From Neelides folsomi (Eukaryota > Arthropoda > Collembola > Neelipleona > Neelidae): 64,000 bases of DNA. The notes beneath the pieces are model-generated. The model ran no database searches. It had not been told where the DNA came from and saw nothing but the letters and a program-made list of their open reading frames with translations. The first letter of the stretch is position 1; each line of letters starts with the position of its first letter. Shown here one piece after another: positions 54,944 through 64,000 of this stretch. The DNA is taken from the NCBI GenBank assembly GCA_034687125.1, contig JAQGBZ010000240.1, positions 33,912 through 97,911 on the forward strand. Direction: 5' to 3'. Made by a program: the position numbers and the translations under genes.

Positions 54944-56013
54944 TTACAACGGCAGAGGTTGAACCTTTGGCAGGGGTTTTGCAAATTCTGGAGCTTTGAA
55001 GAATTTTGCCAAGACGGAAATTCTAACTGAATAAAGAATGACATGACCGAGTGGGACGGACGCCTTTGCCTTCTCGGCCAACTTCTGACAAGACTGAAAT
55101 TCTGAAGGCTGATAAATAAATTTTGCAATAACATATATATATATATATCATTTCCTCCATGCAAGATTTAAGGTATTTTTTAAAAACAAAGTTTAATATT
55201 TTTAAAGTGACTTCACCTGCATCCAATTCTTCGGATTAGAATTGATAACAATGAATTCAAAAATTTGAAAAACTCTAAACGTTTTTTCCAAGAGAGAGGG
55301 TTCGATGAACTTTGAATTATTTTCCAAATAAACATTTTGAAGTTTCTCAAAGAGAAAGTTGAAGGTTCGAAGGGCGCAACGGAATACGATTCTCGATGAC
55401 CTCTCGCAATGCATTTTAGAAATGAATGCTTTCACAATACGATGCTTTTTCGCACCTTCTACAAACTATGCAAAAATTATAAACTAGCAATTATCTAATT
55501 AAAAAAGACTTGAGTGGATCGGGTTGTATTTGTATTTAGATAAGATCTGATAAATACCGATTTTACGTCTTGCATCACAAAGTCGAAAATAATTTTGAAT
55601 AGAGTCAAAAGTTTCCCGTTTTCTTCTATCATCATCTCCGGAAATTTGGACAGCATGGCGGAGATTGCCTGACCAGCCAACTTCAGAGTCTCCACTTCTT
55701 TGGTCGTTATTTCCTCCACTTTTAATTTGCTAGAAATTAAAATAATTATACATGATATAGTACATATTTTTATAATAAAATCTAAGAATGTCTTTAAAAA
55801 TAAAATGTGTAAAATTACATTATACCTCAAAGACTGGAAAATCGTTGTAGCACAAGTGGTAATTTCAGATAGGAAAAAGGACGCTTCGGTGGCTTCAAAT
55901 TTTCTCGTCTCGTTTTTCATCCTCTCAAACACTTGTCCAAGGGCCACGTCTATATTGGTAAAAGCAATATGGAATTTAACTTGGAATTCGATTTCTTCAA
56001 AACTATAATCCAT
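54944..56013 (-). CDS. Conserved-looking helical protein, family not recognised
   Basis: Four minus-strand exons with consistent phases: 55826-56013, 55558-55729, 55217-55465, 54944-55108; 257 residues. The start MDYSFEEIEFQVKFHIAF follows a leader without an upstream in-frame methionine. The protein is predicted by eye to be mostly alpha-helical, with amphipathic stretches such as ETLKLAGQAISAMLSKFPEM and ALRTFNFLFEKLQNVYLEN. There is no signal peptide or membrane helix. It ends with a proline-rich KPLPKVQPLPL. The composition recalls armadillo/HEAT-like or PCI-type helical repeats, but no diagnostic motif was seen and VPS35L was considered without a match. It starts 332 bp from the long inverted-repeat transposon to its right. 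Confidence 0.7.
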
Positions 56014-56345
56014 TTTAATTGGATTTGGAGTTAATTAAATAATAATGAGAAGGAATTAAATAAGAATTAAAAGTAAATGAAAATGAGAAAAGGAAAAGGA
56101 ATTGGAGAGAAAGAAACGACAACTTTCACCCGCAAGAGATAGTAAGACATAAGATAAAATGAACAAAGACTTTTCTCAAAAATTTTGCAAAATAATAAAC
56201 CCTTAATAAATTAAGAATTGGGACATTTAATTAGCAAACTATTACACATTTTTATAATTAGCATTTATGATCAAATGACAAGAAAGGAAAATATTTAGAA
56301 AACTTTAATTTTTATTATTATTACAAAATTGTAAAACATTACTTA
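56014..56345. other. Intergenic flank left of the long inverted-repeat element
   Basis: Probable promoter of the helical-protein gene; A/G-rich (about 56040-56160). No other feature was seen. Confidence 0.4.
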
Positions 56346-57574
56346 CAAGGATACCTTCTTATATGTAAGTCGCGCACAGACTTTAGGGGTATTGGACAAT
56401 TAAGACCATCATCAGGAATGATGAAATCAAGAGACGTTTGTCTGTTAAAATTAGAGATCAAAATTTGATAAATTTTTGAAAATTCGATTTTTAAAATGCA
56501 TGCCTGTGTGAAGTTGAAATCCCGATGTTAAATCCTATAAGATTTTTGACAAATTGAACGACAATCTTTAACATTAGGAAGTACAGAGAGACCCAAGTGT
56601 TACGCTTTCATAGGGAACATTAGAAAGATAGCAATAGCGACATATAGTCTTATAGTAGGTGCTCAAAGAGTCCACCGTTTTGTTCAAGGCATAATTCCAC
56701 TCTTCTTCTTAAATTGTTGAACACGTTGATCAACAATTTGCGAGTAATTGAGAGGGAATTTAACATTTTGATTATTTTCGGTTTGATCATAAAATTTGGA
56801 ATAATTCATGATTAGTTATAGTCAAATCATTTGGTTGTGATTAAAATTATCTTCCTGTAATTAAAGATTGTGAAAAGGTTCTGAGAAGATTCTGAGAAAA
56901 ATGTCTAGAAAGGAAAAGAAGAATTTTTTCATGGAAAGTGAGAACTTTTGATTGGGATTCGATTTGATTTTGATGATTTTGATGATTTTGATTACGATTT
57001 GATTCAATTTAATTTAGATTTAATTTCAATATAATTAGGATTTAATTTCAATTTAATTTTATATTTAATTTAATTTAATTCTTTGATAAACTTTTGATAT
57101 TAAAATTTATTAGATTTCTTCTGAACTTTATTAAGATTTTTTTCTTGTGAGTAAAATTCAATTTAGATTTTAATGGACAATTTTTAAGATTTTTGTACTT
57201 TTTGATTGATCATTAATTGAATTTTATTTATAGTTCATTTAATTTTGTGTATTAAGTGTAGAACAAAGGGGATTAAAATAGAATAGAAAAATATTACGAA
57301 ACGTTCATGGGCCTAAGAAAGCGTAACACTTGGGTCACATGGTAGTAATCTGTAATGTCAAACCTATACTTATGGTATGCTTTCACCACTATCTCTGTCG
57401 TTCAATTTCTCAAAAATCTTATAGATCAAGGCACGAATTTTCAAAAATTCATCAAAATTTGACCTTTGATTTTAACAGACAAATTTCTCTTGATTTCATC
57501 ATTCCTAATTATGGTTTAATTGTCCAATACCCCTAAAGTCTGTACGTGACTTTACATATAAGAAGGTTTTCTTG
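56346..57574. mobile_element. 1.2 kb DNA transposon derivative with about 250 bp inverted termini
   Basis: The left terminal (CAAGGATACCTTCTTATATG, then CAGACTTTAGGGGTATTGGA, to GTGTTACGCTTTC near 56610) recurs inverted from about 57318 to 57574, imperfectly but along its whole length. TTA flanks both ends (56343-56345 and 57575-57577), a possible 3 bp duplication. The middle carries a decayed transposase C-terminus on the minus strand (56650-56724), so the element derives from an autonomous one. Low-complexity GATTTTGAT repeats fill 56960-57080. Confidence 0.85.
56650..56724 (-). pseudogene. Relic of a DUF4817-type transposase C-terminus
   Basis: On the minus strand this reads VFNNLRRRVELCLEQNGG, then LFEHLL and a stop. 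It is the end expected of Tc1/mariner-like transposases with the DUF4817 N-terminus (typically R-CIE-GGHFEHL). The remaining coding region upstream is gone. It links the 56346-57574 element to the family seen at 60173-60923. Confidence 0.7.
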
Positions 57575-57644
57575 TTAGATAGTTATAAACGTATTTTTAG
57601 TCAAACTGGTTAATCACTTTAAATAATTATTAAAGAACTTTTGA

Positions 57645-58460
57645 TCAGTAGAAGAAGAAACTGGATCCTATGATGAGTAATCCGAATGCCTTCATCGGCT
57701 TCAAGTCACACCCATCGAGGCAAAATGTAGTGCCGTTGTAAATCTTGTAGTTGTCAGGATCATCTTTTTTCTTCACAGTCATGCATTGAATCTTTTGTGT
57801 GGCCGCGTTTGGGTGCCTAGCTTGATCGCATGTATCATTATGTTTTGCATAACATCGCTGATGTCTGGCAACTTGACATTTACCCGTTATATTGTCATAC
57901 GTTGGATAATACATGTTCTTCCTCACATAGTCCAATTGAGCAAAACAAACACAAACGCCTGCGGGTTCTTTACTCGTGTAGTACTTCTTTTTCGGGTTTT
58001 TGCTCTCCTTGATGTCTCTCTTACATTCGAGAACATGTCGAGGATTTGCTGCGTGATTCAAGGTTGCTTTTATACATGGATCATTCCAAGGTTCCTCCAA
58101 TTCCCATTCACCATGATCCTTCCAATGTTCTTTCCAATGACCATGTTCCAAAGGCGCACAAGTACTTCCGTAAACCATTGAAGTTGTAGGAACAGTGGTT
58201 GAACTTTTGTTCTGCTTCGGCAGAGGTTTTTCCAGTGCTTCACTCATCCTTTTACTTATCATTGTTTCGTATTCTGGATTTTTATGGTCATCGTTTTCTC
58301 CATGGCTATGTTGAGGTTTCCGGTCACTGGGTCCTTCTCCGTGACCTGACTTTTCTTCATGGCCTGAATTTTCTTCATGACCTGATTCATTGCTCGTCAC
58401 TTGTCCAACGAGGACCAAAATCGCAAAGACCGCCAACAAGAGATTCATACTTTTTCTCAC
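57645..58460 (-). CDS. Intronless secreted, cysteine-rich protein with a histidine-rich N-terminus
   Basis: A single 271-residue frame without introns, unlike most genes here. The signal peptide MRKSMNLLLAVFAILVLVGQ is followed by repeated SGHEE/SGHGE and HSHGEND units, then a linker rich in serine and threonine (SSTTVPTTSM). A histidine and tryptophan-rich block (HGHWKEHWKDHGEWELEEPW) comes next. The C-terminal half holds about ten cysteines (for example GVCVCFAQLDY, HQRCYAKHNDTCDQA) and N-glycosylation sites NIT, NDT and NGT. It ends with a hydrophobic AFGLLIIGSSFFFY after a small-residue region, which might be a GPI-attachment signal. No family was recognised. It lies between two mobile-element blocks, 70 bp right of the long inverted-repeat element. 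Confidence 0.85.
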   Translation of the reverse strand: MRKSMNLLLAVFAILVLVGQVTSNESGHEENSGHEEKSGHGEGPSDRKPQHSHGENDDHKNPEYETMISKRMSEALEKPLPKQNKSSTTVPTTSMVYGSTCAPLEHGHWKEHWKDHGEWELEEPWNDPCIKATLNHAANPRHVLECKRDIKESKNPKKKYYTSKEPAGVCVCFAQLDYVRKNMYYPTYDNITGKCQVARHQRCYAKHNDTCDQARHPNAATQKIQCMTVKKKDDPDNYKIYNGTTFCLDGCDLKPMKAFGLLIIGSSFFFY

Positions 58461-58788
58461 AATTCGCTGAATTGCAAGTTTGAGAAAACAAGTAAATTGG
58501 CAGCATTTGGTAGATATAATCTCAAAAATGAATTATTCCGTTTATTATGTCAAGAAATTACATTATTTTTTTTAATATTATTTGTACGGAAACATCAAAT
58601 CATAAACTCACTCATTGTCAGTTAGTTTCCCACATTCATTTCCACTATTGGAGAAAATACCCTTATAAAAATTTATGGTGAAACTACTAGTTCAAACCAA
58701 AAAAAGTGCACACATTTCTCCAATTTTCTCCGTTTTCCCCAGTGAAAGTAAAAACCAAATCATAATTATTTATTGTTTTTATTAAAGT
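58461..58788. other. Upstream region of the secreted-protein gene
   Basis: Probably holds the promoter of the minus-strand secreted gene and the 3' flank of the mariner copy. No mariner terminal repeat was recognised here. Confidence 0.4.
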
Positions 58789-59900
58789 TCAACATAATCT
58801 TTCAATACATTTTCCCCATCGAGTGACTAAAGCACGTATTCCTCTTTCAAAGAAATCTTGTTCTTGTTCCCGAAACCATTGTTCCACGTAAGCAGTGAGT
58901 TCCTCATTTGTTGGAAATTTTCGTCCTTCCAATTTCTTCTTGAGGGGACCAAAGAGATGAAAATCCGAAGGTGCGAAGTCAGGACTATAAGGGGGATGGT
59001 CCAAAACGACAAATTTCAATTTGTCAATTTGAGTCCGTGTATCAAGTGATGTGGGCGAAGGAGCATTATCATACTGGAGTAAAATGCCTCTTCTCAACAT
59101 TCCTCATCTTTTTCACACTATTGCCGGACGAAGTTCGTTTTTAAGAAGATTGCAATAAGAAGCTGAGTTTATTGTTTGACCTTATGGGGAGTAATTTGTC
59201 ATTATGACACCTTTGATGTCCCAGAAGACGGTCAACATAACCTTTCTCACCGATGCCGTTACCTGGAATTAGCTTTCATAAGCAATGATCATAGGTTAAT
59301 TAGTTAAATTAAAAAGTATATACAAATATTTCACACTTTAAACTTGTGAGGACGAGGCGATTGCTTATGGCGCCATTCCATGGACGCCTTCTTTGACTCA
59401 GGTGTCAATTGATGAATCCATGATTCATCGCCAGTCACAATTTGATTTAAAAAATTGTCACCTTCTTCTCGATGACGATCCAACATTTGTTGGCAAACAG
59501 CAACACGGCAGGCCTTCATTTCATCGGTCAGCTTCTTTGGGACAATTCTGGCACACACTTTTCTGAAATGGAGCTCATTGTGAAGAATTCGCCATGCCGA
59601 AGATGTTCCAATATTAAGAGTCGAAGCAACCATAGCGAAGGAAAGTCTTCTGTTTGTCCGAATGAGTGTGTCAACACAATTTTGGTTTTCAGGAGAATTG
59701 GCGGTTCTTGGTCTTCCTGAGCGTTCTTTGTCCCGAATGTACATTTCCCCGTTTTTGAAGCGAGCGACCCATCTTGAGACACTTGAACGGTCGATACACT
59801 TCTCTCCATATGAGGTTTCCAATTCCCTATGAATCTGACTGGCCCCATAACCTTTTAACACCATAAATTTGATTGAGAATCTTAGCTTTGTAAACTCCAT
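58789..59900 (-). pseudogene. mariner (DD34D) transposase pseudogene with an intron-like segment
   Basis: Minus-strand copy starting MEFTKLRFSIKFMVLKGYGA, with the helix-turn-helix region (SRWVARFKNGE, GRPRT) and the first aspartate in VTGDESW. The second catalytic aspartate is in QYDNA and the third in FAPSDFHLF, exactly 34 residues later, the mariner signature. The frame breaks after HKFK: 59263-59336 (74 bp, GT at its 5' end and AG at its 3' end on the minus strand) separates it from VTASVRKVMLTVFWD, which continues the family sequence in the same frame. In-frame stops at 59182-59184, 59113-59115 and 59104-59106 then disable it. Family tetrads are altered (IVPKKLT in place of the usual WVPHEL; YDNAPSPTS in place of HDNARPH). 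Terminal repeats were not found, so the copy is old. Confidence 0.9.
59263..59336 (-). other. 74 bp intron-like insertion in the mariner transposase
   Basis: Starts AAA|GTGTGA and ends TTCCAG|GTA on the minus strand, phase 0, AT-rich. Its removal restores the family reading frame exactly. A GT-AG intron is the simplest reading, but the donor is weak and a small insertion is not excluded. Confidence 0.6.
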
Positions 59901-60172
59901 AATTTCTAAATATTTAAATTTGGCTCTTCTAATATGGCTTAAAATATACAGCCTGTCTCAGAGTTAGCTTCATTTTTTTGATCACTCATAACTTAAACAA
60001 TTTTAAACATTGAAATTTTAAACTTTTACGACTTTACAACAATGCGATTAGGAGTAATATGACAAATTGTTTTAAAGCATACTATAATCTGAAACGGTTA
60101 AATAATTAAGAAATAAGAGAAGGCTTTCTTCGAGAAAGACGGACTTTCACTTTTCTCTTTTCTTCTCGTTTC

Positions 60173-60923
60173 TTGTTTAAAAATATGGATAATCGCAGGC
60201 GTCTGACAAAAGACGAAAAGGTATTTGTAATTAAAGAATTCTCGAAAGTTGAAAATGCTGAGGAAGTTCGTCGGCGTTGGCCATTTGGGACGTTAGCACC
60301 GAGTTGCAAAGCAATTAAAGATATTGAGGAAATTCGACGATACTGGAAGTGTTGAAAATAAGAAACCTGGCGGAAAATTGAAGACGGTGACAACTGATGA
60401 GAACAAAGAGATATTAAGAGAAATCATAGAAGAAAATCCTCTTCAAGTCAATTCGACAAGAAAACTCTCAATGCGAATGAACGTATCAAGAGCATCAATA
60501 CACAGAATGCTTAAGGACCTCTCTTTCAAACCCTACTACGCGACGTATGTCGAAGAACTGAAAGTTGAAGATCCACCAAAGCGAATTGAGTTTGCGGAAA
60601 GGTTTTTGACCTATTTAGAAAATCACAGAGATTTTCTTGAAAAGATTATTTGGGCTGATGAGGCTAGCTTCGGATTGGATGGAACCGTCAACCGTCGGAA
60701 TGAGGTAAGCTTTTATAACTTGCAACTGCCATTAGATAATAGCTTACTGCTTTTTGCATGCATGCTTTTTTCATTTCAGGTATACTGGGGAAGAGAAAAC
60801 CCATATGTAATTAAAGAGAAGAAAATGAAATCTTCAACGATCTCCGTTTTGCTCTGCTCACAACCCAAGGTGTACTCGACCCCTATTTCTTCACTGCATT
60901 TTACCCCTCTTGATTTTTTCTAA
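60173..60923 (+). pseudogene. DUF4817-type transposase pseudogene with a canonical 75 bp intron
   Basis: Starts at MDNRRRLTKDEKVFVIKEF (60185) or MFKN (60173). The helix-turn-helix part (CKAIKDI, then RKFDDTGSVENKK) is split by a one-base shift near 60320. RMLKDLSFKPYYATYVEELK and DPPKRIEFAERFL follow, then the first acidic motif WADEASFGLDGTVNRRNE. At 60705-60779 a GTAAGC...TTTCAG segment interrupts NRRNE|VYWGRENPYV; it is in phase 0 with a good pyrimidine tract. A second shift near 60823 separates ISV from the family sequence (TQGVLDPYFFTAFYPS) in another frame, and the remaining catalytic part is absent. It is inactive. DUF4817 assignment is from memory of the family; Tc1/mariner-superfamily membership is firm. 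Confidence 0.85.
60705..60779 (+). other. 75 bp intron in the transposase pseudogene
   Basis: Donor GAG|GTAAGC, a TTTTTTGCATGCATGCTTTT stretch and acceptor TTTCAG|GTA match host introns. Removing it joins NRRNE to VYWGRENPYV as in relatives. It adds no stop of its own, so the unspliced frame also reads through. Confidence 0.75.
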
Positions 60924-61985
60924 AATGGTCGCCATTTCTAAAATACGTGTTTAAAAATATCCATATTTTGCATGAATATTGTAAAATAGTTCATAAACAC
61001 CTCAGAATTATTTGGTCTTCCTAAGTTAACTAGGAGAGTCAATTCACTGTGTAAGACTTTTGGTTTGAAGTAGTATATATCCAATTATAACGCAAATTAT
61101 ATATTCGCCAAAAAGTGATTTTCCAATATTTTATTCTATATTATTTTAATTAAATAGTATTAAAATATATCGAATATTAAGAATGTAGTTATACGACAAG
61201 CGATGATATTGTTCATCGTTTGTCATTTGATCTTGTCATTCATATTATTAATTGATTAATTTGAAAATGATTCTTGTATACGTAAAGTCCTTTAGAATTT
61301 AGATATATTCATACCTACACAGTTAGTAATTTGATATAGGTTTGTATTTAAAGAGACAGATGTAAAAGTTAATGAGATAACTGAGGGTGAGATAAATATG
61401 AGAGTGGGAGATAAGATATTACAGCGTAGACCAGAGTTAAGTATCTTTACAGAATACAATGAATCATTGACATCATTTTATTATCTTCTCCACTTGACAC
61501 TCATAATCTAATCCCTTGCGTTTAAAACAAGTATTTTTAATGTTACGGTAATGTCCTACGTGTTCCTGAGAATAGCATTCAATTCTCATTTGACCAAAGG
61601 GAATAATAAAATGATTTCATGTGATAACTATGCCTTACTATCAAAAAGAATTATGCAGATATAATATACTATCCGACAATAATTTTTCATCATAACCACT
61701 GCGCATTGTAAGTGAAGGTAATAAAAATTTTCTCTATACTTAGAACAAATTGAATTATTTTTGGCCTATTTTCAAGTTTCAAAATCATTTTAAATTGTTA
61801 ATAGAAATACGCCACCCTTTGGTAAGTTCTAATCCAAAATTACATAAACAACGAAAAATACTCTTCTACTTTAAGATCATTGCAAAAATGTATATACCTA
61901 ACATTATTTATAAAGATTATTAGCTCTAACTCATTATCATAAATACTTTAATTCATCATAACTCGTTTTCATAATTAGCTTGAAA
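60924..61985. other. AT-rich tract left of the cysteine-rich genes
   Basis: No gene or repeat was recognised. It should contain the promoter of the small gene at 61986, but no TATA box or initiator stood out. Confidence 0.4.
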
Positions 61986-62108
61986 ATGTGCGTTCTACTT
62001 TGCTGTCTTTGCATCAAGCCATTTAGGAAGCTCTGTTGCTGCTGTTCCACAGAAGAATATGAAGTTAGTGAAAAGGAAAAGAAGAGTAAAGAACCTCCAA
62101 AGAAATGA
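61986..62108 (+). CDS. Tiny cysteine-rich protein 1 (40 residues)
   Basis: A complete frame from ATG to TGA: MCVLLCCLCIKPFRKLCCCC, then a charged STEEYEVSEKEKKSKEPPKK. Eight of the first 20 residues are cysteine, followed by a lysine/glutamate-rich, disordered-looking tail. The layout fits a protein anchored to membranes by palmitoylation of the cysteines, or a small metal binder; neither is proven. Its opening matches the gene at 62948 (MCxxLCCxxC), which supports both as real. An overlapping frame at 62059-62259 has one hydrophobic helix but looks incidental. No family was recognised. Confidence 0.6.
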   Translation: MCVLLCCLCIKPFRKLCCCCSTEEYEVSEKEKKSKEPPKK

Positions 62109-62947
62109 AAGTAAAATTCATTACAAAAATTATAATCATGAACAAAATCCAATACCGGCCATTTTTGTTGTTTTGCCATTAGTGTTATTTTTAATTTTAA
62201 TATTATGTAAAATTGTATCGAAATATTTTAAAAATGGCAAATTCCAATATAATTGTTAGGTTATTACGATACTTATCATTTCTAATATACCTACATGAAT
62301 ATTCATAACGTACAGTCTTGTGTATTATACTGATAATGGTGTAAAATTTAAATAGTGACTATATAAAATGTAAACAATACCAATATAATATAAATATAAG
62401 GAATGTTTTTTTTGAAAAATCTTGTAATTATAGGTATTAGTATAACATAAATTATATTTGTAGTTATACCAGATATATGTATAATATGATTTAATATTTA
62501 TTTTAAACCAAAGTTTACAGCGGTTGACAGATAATGTCTGGAGTGGTGTCGTGATCACTCAAACGGATCTGTGATATAAATATAAGTTCCCTTGTGGAGG
62601 ATGATAAGATAAACACCCAGACAGATCTTTTCTTTTACATTAAAACACCATCCATGCACTCCTCGAATGACTTTAATCACACTTTATCATTCTTCATATT
62701 AACCATTAACCAAAAGTTTTTAATTTTAGTAGTCGAATAGTCGCAATTAAGGTTAAAAATATAAAGAGTTAAAATTACACTTAAAAACACTATTCTTAAT
62801 CTCATTTATAATTCAAAATTACTCCAATTAAAACCACAATTAAAAGGTGAACATTTGCTCTTTTTATGTATAAACCTATCAATTTTAAACACTCTAAAGC
62901 ATTTCAATTCACCGAGCAAAAAACATTGTTTTTTTCAATTCGTTTAG
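62109..62947. other. Spacer between the two cysteine-rich genes
   Basis: AT-rich, non-coding as far as seen, including the hydrophobic frame 62059-62259, probably incidental. It should carry the promoter of the second gene. Confidence 0.4.
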
Positions 62948-63280
62948 ATGTGTTTAATGCTTTGTTGCATGTTTTGTCGCCGACTTTGCGTCTTTTCTTG
63001 CGACTGCAGCGAGTGGGAAGAAAACCCATTTGATCAGAGAAGCGAGAAGGAACAACTTTGGAATAAAAATAAGTCCAACGATTCGATCCTTTACTGTTGT
63101 GAGAGTAGATTTAAAGGAGAAAATAGTAAATCTCATTACTACTATTTCCCTCGTATTATTTCCTCATCGGAGAAATTGAGAAGGGAAGCAGAAATGTTCC
63201 GGAGCGACAGATCGCTTTCAATCATTTCGGAAAAGAGCTGTGAGGAAAGTGGAAATGCCGAAATTAAAAACTCACCCTAA
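62948..63280 (+). CDS. Cysteine-rich small protein 2 (110 residues)
   Basis: The frame starts MCLMLCCMFCRRLCVFSCDC, closely parallel to the opening of the 61986 gene (MCVLLCCLC, then KLCCCC). A longer tail follows: SEWEENPFDQRSEKEQLWNK, a CCESRFKGENSK segment, YYYFPRIISSSEKLRREAEM and a serine-rich end (SISEK-like, SCEESGNAE). There is no signal peptide. The N-terminal cysteines next to hydrophobic residues suggest S-acylation and membrane attachment. The shared opening and tandem, same-strand arrangement suggest a duplicated gene pair. Function is unknown. Confidence 0.6.
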   Translation: MCLMLCCMFCRRLCVFSCDCSEWEENPFDQRSEKEQLWNKNKSNDSILYCCESRFKGENSKSHYYYFPRIISSSEKLRREAEMFRSDRSLSIISEKSCEESGNAEIKNSP

Positions 63281-64000
63281 TTTACCGTTTTTATACTTTT
63301 CGATTACATTCTATCATAATTTCATAATATCACTTACCGGTAAAATATTATTTAAAAAAATCAAAGTAATTGTAAATATAAAATAGTGAAAAATATTTAA
63401 AATATAACTCATTTTTTCATACTACTTTATTTCTGTAATGGATGCAAATTTATAATCAAAGTGCAAATTTTGATATTTTATAAGTTGAAATAATAAAGGT
63501 GTGAATTGTTTACGAGGTGAAAATGACCAAAGGCCAGATGAACTGATTTGAAATGCATGAGAGAAAGTTATTTGAGAAATGGGGAGAAAAAGTGTTTAAG
63601 AATTGAGATTTGGATTTCATTCGTTCCTCTCATAAAAGTAAGTTTATGACTCACCGTTGACCTAATCCCATATTACCTATTCTAAACCTCACCATTTCCA
63701 TCTGTTTTTACAATTCGATCAAATCCCTCCACAAGCAATTTCACTTTACCATCCAATCATTTCTCCTTCGTATAAAAATACACAATGAGCCTATTGACAT
63801 TAAGTACCACACTGCATGTAATACATACTTGTTTGTAACTCTAATTCTCATCCCTCCATCTCATATAATATCTAAATGTAAGTAGATACTAATTATATAC
63901 TAAAATATAGTGGTATAAAAGATCTACAGGATGATTCGTTAACGTTTGAACACTATTTATTAATTATTTTATAGCTAAAATCAGCATTAATATTCCAATT
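63281..64000. other. Right-hand flank
   Basis: AT-rich, with no gene seen. At about 63926 TACAGGATGATTCGTTAACG resembles the end of a Tc1/IS630-type element (TA then CAGGRTG) that may continue past the window. Confidence 0.4.

Larger units (their letters stand above)
59949..60923 (+). mobile_element. Truncated DUF4817-type Tc1/mariner element
   Basis: A TA dinucleotide (59947-59948) precedes CAGCCTGTCTCAGAGTTAGC, a plausible 5' terminal repeat (compare CAGGGTGTCYC-like ends). A leader of about 220 bp leads to the transposase frame at 60173. No matching right end exists before 64000: the copy stops in the middle of the catalytic domain near 60920, so it is 3'-truncated. Three other mobile elements or relics lie within 4.5 kb to its left. 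Confidence 0.65.

Noticed and set aside
62059-62259. 66-codon frame with one membrane helix overlapping the tiny cysteine-rich gene
   Set aside because: Starts inside that gene in another frame; hydrophobicity follows from T-rich sequence.

Overview
The window is nuclear DNA of an animal, most likely an arthropod. Genes are split into many short exons by mostly 50-700 bp GT-AG introns, non-coding DNA is very AT-rich, and the genes are metazoan families, including a Dof/BCAP/BANK adaptor of the insect stumps type. Nothing seen fixes the lineage more narrowly; a mite or springtail would fit, but that is a guess. Exon junctions were worked out by hand from reading frame, splice signals and remembered family sequences.

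Layout. 1-9079 (+): almost all of DNA polymerase theta (helicase, disordered centre, family A polymerase). 11413-12508 (-): the ESCRT-III subunit CHMP6, divergent from 13020-14462 (+) PIGX, the GPI-mannosyltransferase I stabiliser. 14833-17070 (-): an Ariadne-type RBR ubiquitin ligase, tail to tail with PIGX. 18761-19299 (+): an unplaced coding exon with an NPxY-like motif. 25665-29304 (+): stumps/PIK3AP1-like adaptor with TIR-like, DBB and tyrosine-motif regions. 30780-32241 (+): USF bHLH-zip factor. 35032-38398 (-): SLC43 transporter. 45530-46476 (+): short ZCCHC24-like zinc-binding protein. 49230-49819 (+): small unrecognised membrane protein. 51184-54261 (-): CCDC177-like coiled-coil protein. 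54944-56013 (-): unrecognised helical protein. 57645-58460 (-): intronless secreted protein. 61986-62108 and 62948-63280 (+): two small proteins sharing a cysteine-rich N-terminus.

The genes are mostly unrelated housekeeping or signalling genes, as expected in an animal genome; no operon or dedicated multi-gene system was found. The accessory part lies right of about 45.5 kb. It holds a mariner (DD34D) pseudogene, a truncated DUF4817-type transposase pseudogene, a 1.2 kb element with about 250 bp inverted termini that keeps a transposase C-terminal relic, and several MITEs, one with a perfect 8 bp target duplication. Both transposase copies carry a 74-75 bp segment whose removal restores the expected protein, so they look intron-containing. 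Two small MITE-like elements also sit in introns of POLQ and PIGX.

The most unusual points are the intron-bearing transposases, the cysteine-rich gene pair, a ZCCHC24-like protein lacking a conserved zinc-ligand cysteine, and a possible helicase-only POLQ transcript made by intron retention. Long gene-free tracts (19.3-25.6, 32.2-35.0 and 38.4-45.5 kb) show little beyond AT-rich sequence, apart from two small palindrome clusters near 33.0 and 34.3 kb.
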